From Serinus canaria (Eukaryota; Chordata; Aves; Passeriformes; Fringillidae), in NCBI RefSeq assembly GCF_022539315.1, contig NC_066317.1, positions 44,610,435 to 44,674,434 on the forward strand: 64,000 bases of DNA. Reading direction: 5' to 3'. Under the pieces are notes generated by a model that was not told the origin of the DNA, made no database searches, and worked only from the letters and a program-made list of their open reading frames with translations. The position numbers were made by a program, and so were the translations under genes. Positions 50,107 to 61,600 of the stretch are shown piece after piece (the stretch's first letter is position 1; every line of letters starts with the position of its first letter).

Positions 50107-53039
50107 TGCATCCCCTTTCCAACAGCCTGCAGGCAGCTCTGGTCCCCCTGTAGCCTCTGGGACCAAGCCCACAGAAACAACCCTGCACAGAGGCAGCACC
50201 CTCACAAGCATCAATGAAGATGTTTCATCTTCATGCAGTAAGTTCTGACCTTTCAGCTGCAAGCAGCTTTTATGGGAGAAAAGTACATTTTTAAAGCTGC
50301 TCTTGTTACAAATAGTACAACCCTGAGTGATATTTTTGTTTTGCCATTGTACAAATGTGTATATATAGCTTACAGAATACAATGTAATACAATAGCGCCT
50401 ATTGCTTATTTAGCAAGAATTCTCTTGATCGAGAGACATGCTATTTAAAACACATGCTGAAATTTTCTAATGAAATAAATCCATTACAGACTCTAGGCCA
50501 GTAGTGCCATTCACAGAGCATCTATTCTCCCCAACAGTGCACGGATTCATAGATCACATGCAATTATTTTAGCTTTCAAACATATAATCCTAAAGCATCT
50601 GTCGTATAGAGGCAACAAAAGCAATCAGCATCTATGTCATTTTTGTGCCATGTAATGACATTTTTACATAAAGCCCTCTAGCAACATGCTAGGTAATTTC
50701 TAAAGGAGAAGATCCTGCAATCCCTGCTCCCATTGTAACCAGCAGATGTTTTGTTGGTGACTTCTAATAGCAACTGGATTTGGTCCAAATCCAATATAGA
50801 TTAAAAAACACTGCACAGAAGAGCCCCTAATTTGAAACACTGACCAAGGAGTAAAACAAAGAATGATGTGCCAAGACAGGGACTATTTTTCAAAGGTTCT
50901 GGAGAGTTTCTATTCATCCTCTAGTATTCAGTTCCTGATGCTGAGATATGAAAGCACGTAGGTGCATCTAGTTATTACAACTGTGGCAGTGCCATATGGG
51001 AACTAAATGCTTACAACATGCCAAGGAGTGTTTCTGATCTAGTCCTACTTTTCTCCTGCAATGGGTGGAGCAGACAGCACCCCTTTGCAGAGCAAAAAAT
51101 TTTGTATTCAAACATAAAGGTCTCAGAAGCAGGATGAGGAGACTAACTGCCTCAAAAACGTGTACAGACACCTTCAGAAATCCGGCTAGCAATGTTCCAG
51201 CAGAGAAAGGCATCTTGCCTGCTTCTTCAATTAGCAGTGATTGCCATGTGTTTATGTATCTGTCTCCCATCAATAACAGACTCTTGTATATCAAATAGTT
51301 CTCTCCCTTTCAGCCCCTTTACTCATTTTTATCACATTTATACCCTGCATTTTTTTCTAATAAAGTAACCCTCTGTGACTCTTTAAAGACTTACCATGGT
51401 CAGCTTTATTGATCTGGCTCCTAATCTCCCAAGATCAACAAGACAAAAATGTTACCCCACTTCTGCCAAGTTCCCTCCCTTTTCTTACTGAAAAAGCTAC
51501 TCTCTCCCCATCTTGTGTTGTTTTGCCAGACTATTCGGTGCAAGTGATGCAGCAAAGGAGGAGAAAAAACCAAGCTGGTTCATCTCTTGCACACCAGAAG
51601 CTCTGCTGAAGTGGACTTGTTGCAGAGCTGTGTGTGTAAGTGAGGACTGAAGCCCAACGATGGAAATACAGGTGATGGCATTTCTAAAGTGCTACTTTGA
51701 ACTTGCTGTCTTGGCTGGGCTGGCACTGAAATCAATGAGTGTCTCAATGTAGCATTGCACTTTAAAAACACGAGGACTTAACTAAATTTGCTTTCTCCGT
51801 CTGGCTCTTCTTTCGCAACCCAGAGCTTTGATCTTTCCTCAATGACCATTAATCTCATCAAGACCCAGAGCAACATTTCTTCATTGTGAAAGACAGAAAA
51901 ATGTACTAAGGATTCACATCACTGTATTCAAAACCTATTTGAATTCAGTTACATCATGCATCTGACTTAGGAATGTTGGTGCCATCACCAGCATACCCTC
52001 ACACATCCATGCTGGGCTCAAGGTTTACACAGGCACCATTTCACACTCATGGCAAGAGAGTTTACTTACTCCCACAACACCAAGCAGGTACACCTATCCT
52101 GGTTTTCTATATTTACAATCACATACACCTTTTTAGCTTCTTTACCTTCCTTATGGCAGACCAGCTGTCTTTGTCCCCAGCTATCCAAATCTCAGCCCTG
52201 GATATAAATACCTCAGGTTCAGTGGCTAACACTGGTCTACCAATCCATAACTTGGTGTAGCCTTGCTGAAGCCAGTAGGTTTATGCAAGCTGAAACCCAG
52301 TATTAGCACAACACATACAATGTGAGTTTGAGCAAACCTTGTTTTCTTGCATACTTAGGACATTGCTAGCTGAAATAGAAGCATGGGTGTATAGTAAAAG
52401 CAAGGTAATGCACTGGAAGATTTGCCAAACTCTCTGCAGGGGTTTGCCCCGCGCTGGACAGTCATTGAATTTACATAGATTTTGAAAGGGTCTGACTGAA
52501 ATCCTGGTATCTCTCTTGTGAAATGTTGTGGTTAAAAAAACAGAAAAGTCAGAAAGCTAATCCTGAAGAGCTGTTATCAGTTAGGAGTCAATTTTCCAAA
52601 CACTAACTGCCAAGCACTGCCTTCCTATTAAGAAAGGTTTCATTGACTGTGCCACAAAAGACAAGGTAAAATCAATGTTCAGAAACTCAACGGAAATACA
52701 TGCTTAGGAAATTACGATATTCCGAGGTGAGTGCTCTACGTGACCTAAAGAGACAGAGCGGAGGGGGACCTAGAAGAGCCAAGGGTAAATGTTGTTTTCA
52801 TACTGCTGTGAATCAACCGAAGAGCTGTTTCAAGACAGAAGACCAGCCCAGCTCCCGAGCACCGGGGATGCTGGGCTGATTTCCTGCCCAGTGCAGAAGT
52901 TCGCACTGGCGGCCGCGGGATGGCAATGTTGATCCGCACTAACCAGTCCTGCGAAAGGCTGCGCTGGTCTCCAACTGAGCAGCGCAAACTGGCTCTCCGG
53001 ATCAACTTAACATTCAAAATTCCTACATTTTTAATTTCG

Positions 53040-53160
53040 CAAAAAAACAAAACTAACAAAACAAAAACCCAACAGCAACAACCAAAAACAAAAAAACCCA
53101 ACCAAAACGCCAAACAAACAAACCAAAAAGCAACAAAAAAAATCCAAAAAGCAACAACAC
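53040..53160 (-). repeat. A-rich CAAA/CCAAA low-complexity block in intron 1
   Basis: About 120 bases made almost only of A and C on the plus strand (AAACAAAACTAACAAAAC style). A similar block is at 29,965-30,045. No target duplication or transposon body is evident. Confidence 0.8.
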
Positions 53161-56100
53161 ACCAACCCTGGTCCCATTTTCTCTGTATTTACATAAGTGA
53201 TAGGAGAGTATTTGGATTGTAAATCTTGGCACGTAATGATATGATTATCCTTGTTATGAGAGGGCTGGGTAATTTCAGTCGTGATTTTGTCAGAATGGCA
53301 CTCTGTCCTTCTGGGAAAGCTGATCTTTTCCAGGAAGAGCTAAGGCCAGCCCAAGAAAAGACATTTCTTTCTTGTGGTATATGTCACCAGCTGAATGTAA
53401 ATGTTCAGACAGGACCTTCTGAAACATTTCTTGGTCCTCAGTTCCCAAACTGCAAACTCAACTCTCCACAAGAGCAGTGCTGCCCTGCAGCGCTAACATG
53501 TGGGTCTGATGGTTTTGCTGGGGAAAGGCTCAAAGCTCTTCAATGAAAAAGACTGGCATAAATATTCTCCCAAAATGAGGCTTGCTCCATGGCCCTTTAC
53601 AAATATTTGAATCCAGCATAGCCTGTACATAGAAAAACTATGCATCAAGAAAAACCCAAGGAATAGCCATGCATCAAGGATAGCCCAATGCTGGTCTCCT
53701 GCTGAGTACTTTGTGCTCTGCAGGACACAGTGAGGCTGCCTCCCAATGAGCCTTCTAGTCAGTCCCAATTCTTCAGCCTAACCCTCCAGGACAGAGCCCC
53801 TCAGTCTAGGAGCTAAGGGTGGTGGGGGAGTTGCAAAACCTAAATTTTCTTGCTTGATCCTAGGAGAGTTTTCCAGACTGTCCCAGAAAACAGGGGTGAA
53901 AAAGAAAAAAACAAACAAACAAACCAGCTGGCACTTCCAAGTAACACATCTTCCTTAGGTTCTCAGAATCAAATCAAAGAACACCTCAGATCTCAACTCA
54001 AGTGCTGAGAAGCATTGTGCAGAAAAAAACATCCATCTCTGTTGACCAGAAGAGCTAGGAAGCCTTGCTATTGCAAACTTTTCCCTTGGGCACCCACACA
54101 AAGCCTCATAGGCTTGAAAGAGATGAGTCAAGCAGGAGAGCAAGGCATAAGGGAGAGAAAGGATCATTTGCTTTCTTGTTTGGTTTTTTTTTAATTATCA
54201 GCAATTCTCACCACCACCAGGAAAAATCACCTCTAAAAAGTCATTCCTTTGTCTTTAATTCTTCAAAGGTAAAAAAGGAAACATCTTCTATTAAAAATTT
54301 TAGAGTTCACGTACAAAAGAAGGTGTGATTGTAGTCATGATGAAATAAAGAAGCAAGCAAGGCAAGGATTATATAAAGTTATACATTTCAGCCTCCTTTT
54401 TACACCAATGGGTATAGCTGAAAATAATCTGTGAGGTCTGGGCTATGCAAGACTTTCTGTCTATGTATACTTTACTTCAGTCCTAGCCCAATGCTGTAGT
54501 AGAGAATAGAGGTATTTTATTAAAATATTTATTACTTCCTGCTTTCTTGTAACCTAATACCTATGTATTACCCTCAGAGCCCCATGAAGATTTCCCATAC
54601 ATCAACAAACTGGTAACAGCAAAGATGGCCCCAGTACTCGACGGCAGCTGCACTGGCACAATTCCTGCCCCTCAGTGCCTGAAGAGGAGTACCAGAACAA
54701 GGGATCTCGTTTAAAAGCAACATTAGAGTGCCTGCAGGCTGAGAGAGCTGGTTTGCTTGTGGAGTCTTAAATGCTAGTGTTTTGTGAGGTCTCATTTTTC
54801 TGCAAACTTTTTTCCCCCAAGCTTTGAGGTTGGCTAAACCGCTGTTTAGCTGAGGGCCGTTCTAAAACACTCATTGTTAACTAGAAGCTAAAGCAGAAGT
54901 CCCTTGTCGGGAGATCTTTTCCTAGCGTTTCTACACGCAGAGTTAAAGTCGGATCTCCACAGTTCAGATTTTGACGAGACGATGACAGAGAAATCTTTGA
55001 TGCCTGTCTCCTTGCTTTGATCCTGTGTCTTATCCCATCTAAGGACACAGAGCTTAGTCAGCCGAGCTGGGACTCCAGCTGGGCTCTACATCGGCCCTAG
55101 GAGATGCCGAGAGCGTAACAAGCCATCCTGCTTCCCCCGGTGCGTCTCGTCGGGGAGACAGCGGCCGCCTGCAGCCAGTCGGGACCGGGGTGTGGGTGGT
55201 GGTGGGAAGTTCTGTTCACACCCTCGAGCCCCCATCAGGCTGCAGGCGCCCGACAGACCCTGCCGGCCCGTGGGGAGCCCGGGCGGCAGCCCCCAGGGAG
55301 CGGGACAGCCCACCCTCGGCGCAGCCCGACGGCTGGAGCCGCTGCAGATCAAAGGCTGCCCGGGACACCGAGCAAACCTAGCAGAGATGGCAGCTCCCAG
55401 CTACTTCACTGTTTGTGTGGGAAACAATAGGAAAACCTTTGCCAAGCTGGAGAGACTACTTTTTTTTCTTAATGCGGGGTAGCCGGGGAAAAGAAAAAGC
55501 GGGACAAGGGAAGACGGACAGGAGCAGAGCACAGACTTGTTTCCCTACGGAGCTGGTGCTACGACCCGACGCTCCTTCTCCAGCCCTCTTCGTCAGGCAA
55601 AGCACGAAGCCCCAGGGCGCGGGGTCTGGAGAGGGGCGGGAGTCCCGGCGGGGGACGGAGGTTGTGCCCCCCGGGAGCTGTGGGACCAAGAGGGAGCGAT
55701 GCGCCCGCAGCCCAGGGAACGGGTTCGTAGGTTCCCATCAGGGACGAGGCGATGCGCTGCCTTCTCCGGGCGTGCAGACTTGGGCCCCGCAGGAGCGCTA
55801 GGGAGCTCGAACACTGGCAAGAGACGCGCCGAAAATACCGTCGAGGGACGCTGGGAACGTGCCCCCGGCGCTGGTGGGGGCCAGGGCAGCGCTCCCGCCT
55901 CCCCGGCGGGGTGCGGACGAGCGCCGGGGGCTGGTGGCTGTGCCCTGGGACTGCTGCTGCCTTGCTAGATCTGTCGCTGCTGGCTCCAGAAAAAGCTGTC
56001 CAAGTCCTGTTCTCTGGAACGGTTCCTGAGCTATGGGATCCGCGTCCAAAAATGTTGAGCAATGCCGCGGACAGCCAAAAAGCCATTTCCTACTTGCTCC

Positions 56101-56857
56101 TAGGACTTTTCCAGGGGACTCCAGCCTGGCAGAGGCTGGCAAGTTTGCAATTCTGCTCTTGACAAAATCCAAAAGGTGGCCGCGAAGACTTTGCCCTTCC
56201 CGGGGTAGGAAGCAGTGGGGTCCAGCAGTCCGGCAGGGCATACGGCAGGGCTGGCATTCCCGTCGAGAGAGGGGCTGCAGGCTGGAAAGGCTCCAGGTAC
56301 CAGCCCTGTCTAAATTCAGCATCTTCCTTTTCACGGAAACACTTAAAAATAAAAGACGGGACGCGCAGGGATGGAGGTCGGGTCGCCTTTCGGAGGTTGT
56401 GTGCGTGCCTCTGCTCGGGATCTAGGGGCATTTTAGGCTACCGGGTCGGGGGAGCGAGGTGAGAAAGGGGATCTAAAAGAGGGAAGGTGGCGAAAAACAA
56501 AGGGTGGGGGAAGGGACGGGAGAGCAGCGGGGTGAAGGAAGAGAGGGATGCGAGAAGAGAGGGAGCCGCTTACTTGGTCGGTACGCGTCCCCGCTTTCCC
56601 CCCTGGGGCGGGCACTGCCGCTGCCCGCGGAGCCCCGGCGGGTCGCTCCCGCCCCCGCGGCAGGAATGCGGCGCGGTGGCCGCCGCCGTCCCAATGTGTT
56701 TGTCATTAGCGCTGCCCGCGCTGCTCGCCGCCGCACCCCGACGGCCGGAGCGGCGCAGCGCTGCACCCCCACTCCCCTCCGCGGGGTCGCCAGCGCCCGC
56801 CGCCTGCGCCCCGAGAGAGGAAGCCCTCCGCTCGGCTCAGAGCATCGGGGGGAAAAG

Positions 56858-56880
56858 AAAAAAAAAAAAAAAAAAAAAAA
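56858..56880 (-). repeat. Poly(A) run (23 A) next to exon 1
   Basis: An uninterrupted A run within the CpG-rich region, about 145 bases inside intron 1 from the exon 1 donor, followed by a long A/G-rich tract to about 56,935. Confidence 0.9.
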
Positions 56881-57033
56881 GAAACAAAAAGAAAGGAAAA
56901 AAAGAAAAAGAAGAAAACCCTCAACAAATAAATAAAGAAAACCTGATAAAATAAACGAGGAAAAAACTGCGGTAGAAAAGGGGTAAAAAACCAAAAAAGT
57001 GGGGAAAATGCCCTGCACCTCTTACCTTCTCCT

Positions 57034-57072
57034 TTACAATCCGCAGCCCCAATCCTGCAGATTGTAAAACAT
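57034..57072 (-). CDS. Upstream ORF 2 in PDGFRA exon 1 (12 codons plus stop)
   Basis: An ATG at 57,070-57,072 opens a 12-residue ORF (MFYNLQDWGCGL) ending in TAA at 57,034-57,036, eight bases before the exon 1 donor. It sits between uORF 1 and the receptor start in the spliced leader. It may be a chance ORF; I place the human leader's last short ORF at a similar spot but with a different sequence. Confidence 0.35.
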   Translation of the reverse strand: MFYNLQDWGCGL

Positions 57073-57164
57073 CCAAAATATGTCCACGTCTTTTGTGACT
57101 TTCCCTGCTCAGCCGCGCTCTTTCCCTCTCGCTCGCCCTCCCTCCCGATCCGACTGTAATGGTC

Positions 57165-57224
57165 TCACAAACCGCGTCCCGTAATTGATTCAATGTTATA
57201 GACCATCCTTCCAAAACTAATCAT
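57165..57224 (-). CDS. Upstream ORF 1 in PDGFRA exon 1 (19 codons plus stop)
   Basis: This short ORF has two in-frame ATGs, at 57,222-57,224 and 57,204-57,206. The second has the better start context (A at -3, G at +4). It translates as MISFGRMVYNIESITGRGL and stops with TGA at 57,165-57,167. The human leader, as I recall it, has an ORF of the same length and frame with 15 of 19 residues identical. It lies wholly upstream of the receptor start, so it could lower or condition PDGFRA translation. Translation is not demonstrated. Confidence 0.55.
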   Translation of the reverse strand: MISFGRMVYNIESITGRGL

Positions 57225-58904
57225 TTGCTTTAAGTAAATAGCTGTCAGGAAATGAAGCCCCCCTCAGTTCCCTTCAGAATAAGAGCTGCTGGCTCGCCCG
57301 GCGCCCCCAGCCCCGCGGCCGGAGGCGGGCGCGCCGGCGGGAGGCTCTTACGCAGGCAGGGGGGCCAGTCTCTGCCTCCAGATTTCAGCAGCCTCGCAGG
57401 GGAGGGGGAGGTTGGCCATATGGCAGGGGCGAGGGGGAGGAAAGGGGGAAGAGGGGAGTTTTGCTCTGCAGGGGGAGAAAATAAAATAAAAAAAAAAACG
57501 GCAAGAAAAAAAAAAAAGACCCAAAAAACTTTCATGAAAACTCAGAGTGCTCCCAAATTTCATGAATGAGTCTTCCCTCCTCAGACCCTCCAGGACGGTG
57601 GCTCGGGCGCAGGGCTCGATGTCCATGCTTACAGTGTGAGTTTATGGACGGGGAGTTTGATATGGAAACGAATTCGCGGCTTCCTCGTGTCCTTTGTACA
57701 CCGCTGCGCTCGGGTTCGGGCTAGAAAGCTGGACGGACGGCCGTGAGCCAGCCAGGACCAGGAGGCACAGAGAGACAGGGGGAGAGACGAATCACTAACA
57801 TTTATGAATGAAAGACACAACGAAAGGTAACCTTCACCGGGAGTCAGCCTCCCCAAAACCCGCAGCTCCGACGGGACCAAGAACACTCTTCTCTTCGTCT
57901 CTGCCTTCGCTTTGCCCCGCTCAAACAGACCCCAGTAATAACCAAACCAGGGACACGACAAGGGCCGGAGGTGCCGGCGGAGGCGCGGGCAGCTCACGTC
58001 CAAGCCCGTCCTGTTTGAACACGCTCCAGACGGAGCTTTGATCCCCGCCGGGGAACCAGCACTGGGTGTCTCTGCTTTGTTGGCCTTCGCTATCACTGGC
58101 GATAAGGGGTGGCCGAGGGAGCTGCCGGGGAGCTGCCCTCGCCGCCCTTTTGCTGCAGGCTTCGTGCGGAGCGCGGCGAGCGGGGCCGGCGGGGCGCGGC
58201 GATGCGGCGGCCGCGGGAGAGGGGGCACTGCAGCCCCAGGAACGGAGCGGAGCGGAGCCGAGCGGGTCCCTGCCCGCCGCCTGCCTTCTGGGGAGGACGC
58301 CGGCCCCACAGCTGCGTGCTGGGGCTTCTCCCGTTTCCTTCCTTCCCCAGTCCAGCACCACCACCACCCTCATCTTTTTCTCCCATTTAGTATTAAACAA
58401 AAGTTTGTTCTCCAAGTCAAGAGCCAGGACCCAGTGTTTTTTCTCTTCCCTAAGCGAGGGAGAGTTCAGCCTCTGAAACGAAGATGCCGCGAAGAGAACA
58501 GAGGCAGAAACGAGACCCAACTCCCAAGGATGCGCGCTCGGGGCTGAGGTACCCCCTGTCTGAGCTCTCAAGGTTCCCGCGGCGCTCCCGGCCCTTTGCA
58601 CGCCCTCCCCTAGTGCGTCCTCGGCCCGGGTGAGTGCACAACCCCGCTATTGCTTCCACATGTTCCTCCAGGAAATCATCGGAGTCAGATCTATGAGCAG
58701 CCCCTGGTCGGAATGCTAACAGGATACCGTAATGCTTGTGAATAAACAACAGGCTCCCAGTGAGTCAAAAAACATAGAGGGAAAAAAAAAAAAAAAAAGC
58801 TAAACCAACCAAACAAACAAACAACACAGGAGGAAAAAAAAACCCACACAGCACCCTGGAGCTCTCCATCTGAGAGGGCGAGCGCACCCAGCATCCTAAA
58901 CCCC

Positions 58905-59275
58905 TTAATTTGCGGAGGGAAATGCTTTATCATCACTTGGATCAGAGCTGCGGGCTCTCGCAAATTTAAATCCCTCGAAGATGAGCATCAACTGCCTGAG
59001 CGCCAGGGCGATCCTGCAGGACTCGGGCCTCGATGTACCGGCGTGAGCGTATCTGGTTCAACGTGCGGGGTGATGCCTGGCGAAATACCATCAGGATGGG
59101 ATGTAATGCGAGAGTTACTCTTTCGAAAAGAAAGGAGCAAAAGGAAAGGGGGGAGGAGGTGCCTTCTGGTTGCAATTACCTGCCTCATTTGAATAATGCC
59201 TTTGTCACGATCATTATCGAGAGGTCGTTAACGGCTTCCACGTGGGATCTCACAAGACCCAGCCAAAAATAAAAA
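58905..59275. promoter_or_regulatory. Candidate conserved noncoding element 1, upstream of PDGFRA
   Basis: A stretch of complex, balanced-composition sequence between simple GC-rich and A-rich blocks. It has a dense set of developmental-type motifs: CAATTA (homeobox), CCTTTGT (SOX type) at about 59,200-59,206, CCACGTGG (E-box) at about 59,237-59,244, and AT-rich TTTGAATAATG. Conservation is inferred from appearance only. Confidence 0.35.
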
Positions 59276-61203
59276 TTGTAAACTAGGCGACTGGCAAGGC
59301 TGCCTGCTAGGCCAGTCTGGCCTTTCTGGCGGGGGCCTGACGGCTCTGTGGAGACAGGGACGGAGGTGTTCCGTCGCTCAGGGACCCTTGTGGGAACGGT
59401 GGCGCTTTCCCCAACGTAGCTTTCCCTTCCCCACACCAAGGGCCCGCCTGCGCAGCGGAGCACCGAGCCAGCGGGAGCCGGGCTCTGCCCGCTCTGGGTG
59501 TTGGGCCGATCCCTCTCCGCTGTGCCTATGGATTGGTCCCGCAGAGAGGAGGTGGTAGTTAAAATAAACCCTCCAGGACGGCTGCTGAGCTCTGCCTCCC
59601 GCCCCGTGTGGTGCAGGGGGCTCCCGTCCAGGGAGGCGAGTGGGACATGGGGTTAGCGAGAGGACAGGCTGGGGGTGGGGGGATTTTTTACTTCTCCCCT
59701 GTCCTCCCGCCTTCCCCTCCTCTGAAGGGCTGGAGCATAAAGCATTCCGTTAGCGTGTGTTTATGTGGTAACAGATGGAAGATGCACGTCTCAAATAAAG
59801 TGCGGCACCCGGGCTAGAGCCGCTCTCGCCTGTTTATGCTCCCAACCTGCCCCCCGGGGGTCTGTGTCCCCCTCCCCGGGCCAGCGGCGCCGTCAGAGTC
59901 CGGGCAGCAGGAGCACCGACGGCTCGGGTTATTGCGGGGCGGGTCTCTCCACTCTCAGACGCTTCCAGGGGATCTGGGAGCTTTCGAGGCCCCTTCACTC
60001 CCTCCCCCGCTCAGCATCCCCGTCCCTGGGGAAATCACAATTTGCTTCAAGTAATAAATCCTTTCCTGCGGCTCTCTCCCAAGGGTGAGCCGGGGAGCGG
60101 TTAACTGGATAAGCCAATTGAACAACCTAATAGGTGGCTTGTGTGGCCACCGGCGGGACTGGCAGGCGAGAGGGGCTGCCCCGGCCCGGGCTCCGCGGGA
60201 GTCCCCACTGAGGGGCCGCAGCCTTTTGACTGGATGGGAAGGCTTGTCTGGGTTTGATTATCGTTACCCACGTTCCGCGATACACTGGGCAGTAGTCACC
60301 CTTTTTACCTTTTGCAGCAGGAACCCCTGCGTGAAGAGCAGCTACAGCCTGGAGCAGAGACCCCTCAAACCCCTGAGAGAGGGAGAAAGCAGAGCGGCCT
60401 CACATCTGTGCTCACATCCGTCGCCTAGGGAGGTGAATACAGCGGTGAGGGCTGCCTCACCTGGAAGGAGAGCTAAGCACGGGAACTCCAAGGGTCCGAG
60501 CCCCTCCGGGAAAAGTGTTCTGGCGGCAGGAGGGTCTTGTGTACGTTTACAGTCCTATCAGATTTTTAGATTTTTATTTCTTTCCATCTTTCCACGAGTG
60601 CAGATTCCCTCATTTTGTTTGATCAACAGAATTTGGTTCTGAATAGCAGGGATCCCGTCTCACTGGGAGGACAGGCAGCCAGACAAAAGAAATTAACTTT
60701 GCCCAGCCTGCCCTCCCTAGCCTTTATTTTTATTCGCCACATGGCTGTTTGAGGTAGTTCCCCTCACTCGTCGTTTTCCTTCCCCATGCCCGTCGTTTTC
60801 CCACCGAGGCCGCTGCTGCCACGACGTCGAGCTGTTTTGCTTCATTGTTGCGTTCGGCTTTCGACATTAAAAGATGCCAAAACAGCCGTGGAAACCTTAT
60901 TCCTTGAAAAACAGACTTTGTTTTTCCTTTTGCTCCCGCCCTGACTTTTTTGACTGCGACAGAATAAACAGCCCGCTCTGGTTCCGAAGCAGGCTGAACG
61001 AAACTTAGGGGCGAGGCAAAGCAAAGGGGAAAGGGGTTGTTCCCCGCCTGGCCCTTCGCCGCCGCCTGGCTCTGCGCTCCGCTTCGCTCCGGTCCCCGGG
61101 CCCTGGGGAGCAGGGCGGGGAGGCAGCGCCGCCGGGGTGCGGGCACCTCCGGGGCGCCTTCACCGCCGGCCGAGGGCGCCCGGGCAGTGCCACCGCCCCC
61201 GCG

Positions 61204-61217
61204 ACACTAGAGGGCAC
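61204..61217 (+). promoter_or_regulatory. CTCF-type motif, plus orientation, upstream of PDGFRA
   Basis: The 14-mer ACACTAGAGGGCAC matches the CTCF core consensus CCASYAGRKGGCRS at 13 of 14 positions. It lies 3.8 kb upstream of exon 1, at the outer edge of the CpG-rich flank. Binding is inferred. Confidence 0.5.
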
Positions 61218-61429
61218 CGGAGCCCGCGGGAGCAGACGGCCGAGCCCGGCAGGGGCATCGCTGCTGCCTCCGGGCTCCGTCAGAGACCGACCGGCGCTGG
61301 AGAGTATGGCAAGAGGAGCCGTCCGGGAACCCAATGGCTCCAGCCCTGTAGGTCCAGCACCGTAGGTCCAGCCAGCACCCGGCTCAGCAGCTCGGGGGAT
61401 GAGGAGTGTTGCAAGTAAAGCAGAGAGAT

Positions 61430-61600
61430 AAATTCCTCCCCTGCCACAAATGATAAATTTTCCCTCTGAAATCAAAGGATCGTCTGCTGATACAGCCCAG
61501 GTTTGACTTCAGTTCGTAACTCCCGAGACCATTATCCCTGCCTTTGTTCTTTGGAGCTGCAGCAATTAATGGATTACAGCAGGACAAAACCACAGCCAGA
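61430..61600. promoter_or_regulatory. Candidate conserved noncoding element 2, upstream of PDGFRA
   Basis: It contains ATCAAAGG (TCF/LEF type) near 61,471, CCTTTGTTCTTTGG (SOX-like) near 61,540, and CAATTAATGGATTA (homeobox/bicoid type) near 61,562, within 110 bases and just outside the CTCF-type motif. Enhancer role is inferred. Confidence 0.35.

Larger units (their letters stand above)
49808..57025 (-). other. PDGFRA: PDGFRA intron 1 (7.2 kb)
   Basis: Largest intron. The right third (55,080-57,025) is CpG-rich promoter-proximal DNA. The rest is ordinary AT-balanced sequence with a moderately CpG-rich patch at about 52,840-52,990, an A-rich CAAA-type low-complexity block at 53,040-53,160, and a 23-base A run at 56,858-56,880. 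No coding exon was recognised. Confidence 0.85.
57026..57410 (-). other. PDGFRA: PDGFRA exon 1, noncoding 5' UTR
   Basis: The exon ends at 57,026 with a strong donor (AAG then GTAAGAGG on the minus strand). The minus-strand sequence aligns in order with the human PDGFRA leader as I remember it: TGCGTAAGAGC near 57,345-57,355, CTGACAGCTATTTACTTA near 57,231-57,248, AACATTGAATCAATTAC near 57,182-57,198, and a final GGAGAAG joined to exon 2. The right-hand boundary (transcription start) is estimated from that comparison and could be off by tens of bases. Two short upstream ORFs lie inside it. Confidence 0.85.
55080..58700. promoter_or_regulatory. PDGFRA: CpG-rich PDGFRA promoter region
   Basis: CpG dinucleotides are dense from about 55,080 to 58,700 around exon 1, in contrast to the CpG-poor gene body. 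The core promoter should lie just right of about 57,410. I see no convincing TATA box at the expected distance; poly(A)/poly(T) tracts at 57,478-57,520 lie about 70-110 bases upstream of the inferred start. Exact island edges need a computed CpG ratio. Confidence 0.7.

Noticed and set aside
56921..57214. Longer frame through exon 1 overlapping uORF 1
   Set aside because: It begins at TTG rather than ATG and runs past the exon 1 donor into intron 1, so it would not exist in the spliced leader.
55415..58601. Several open frames of 130-226 codons on both strands around the promoter
   Set aside because: They lie in CpG-rich DNA where stop codons are rare. They are mutually overlapping, rich in Ala, Gly, Pro and Arg, and one overlaps PDGFRA exon 1.
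59600..59625. Possible third CTCF-type motif (GTGCAGGGGGCTC)
   Set aside because: Only about 10 of 14 consensus positions match.
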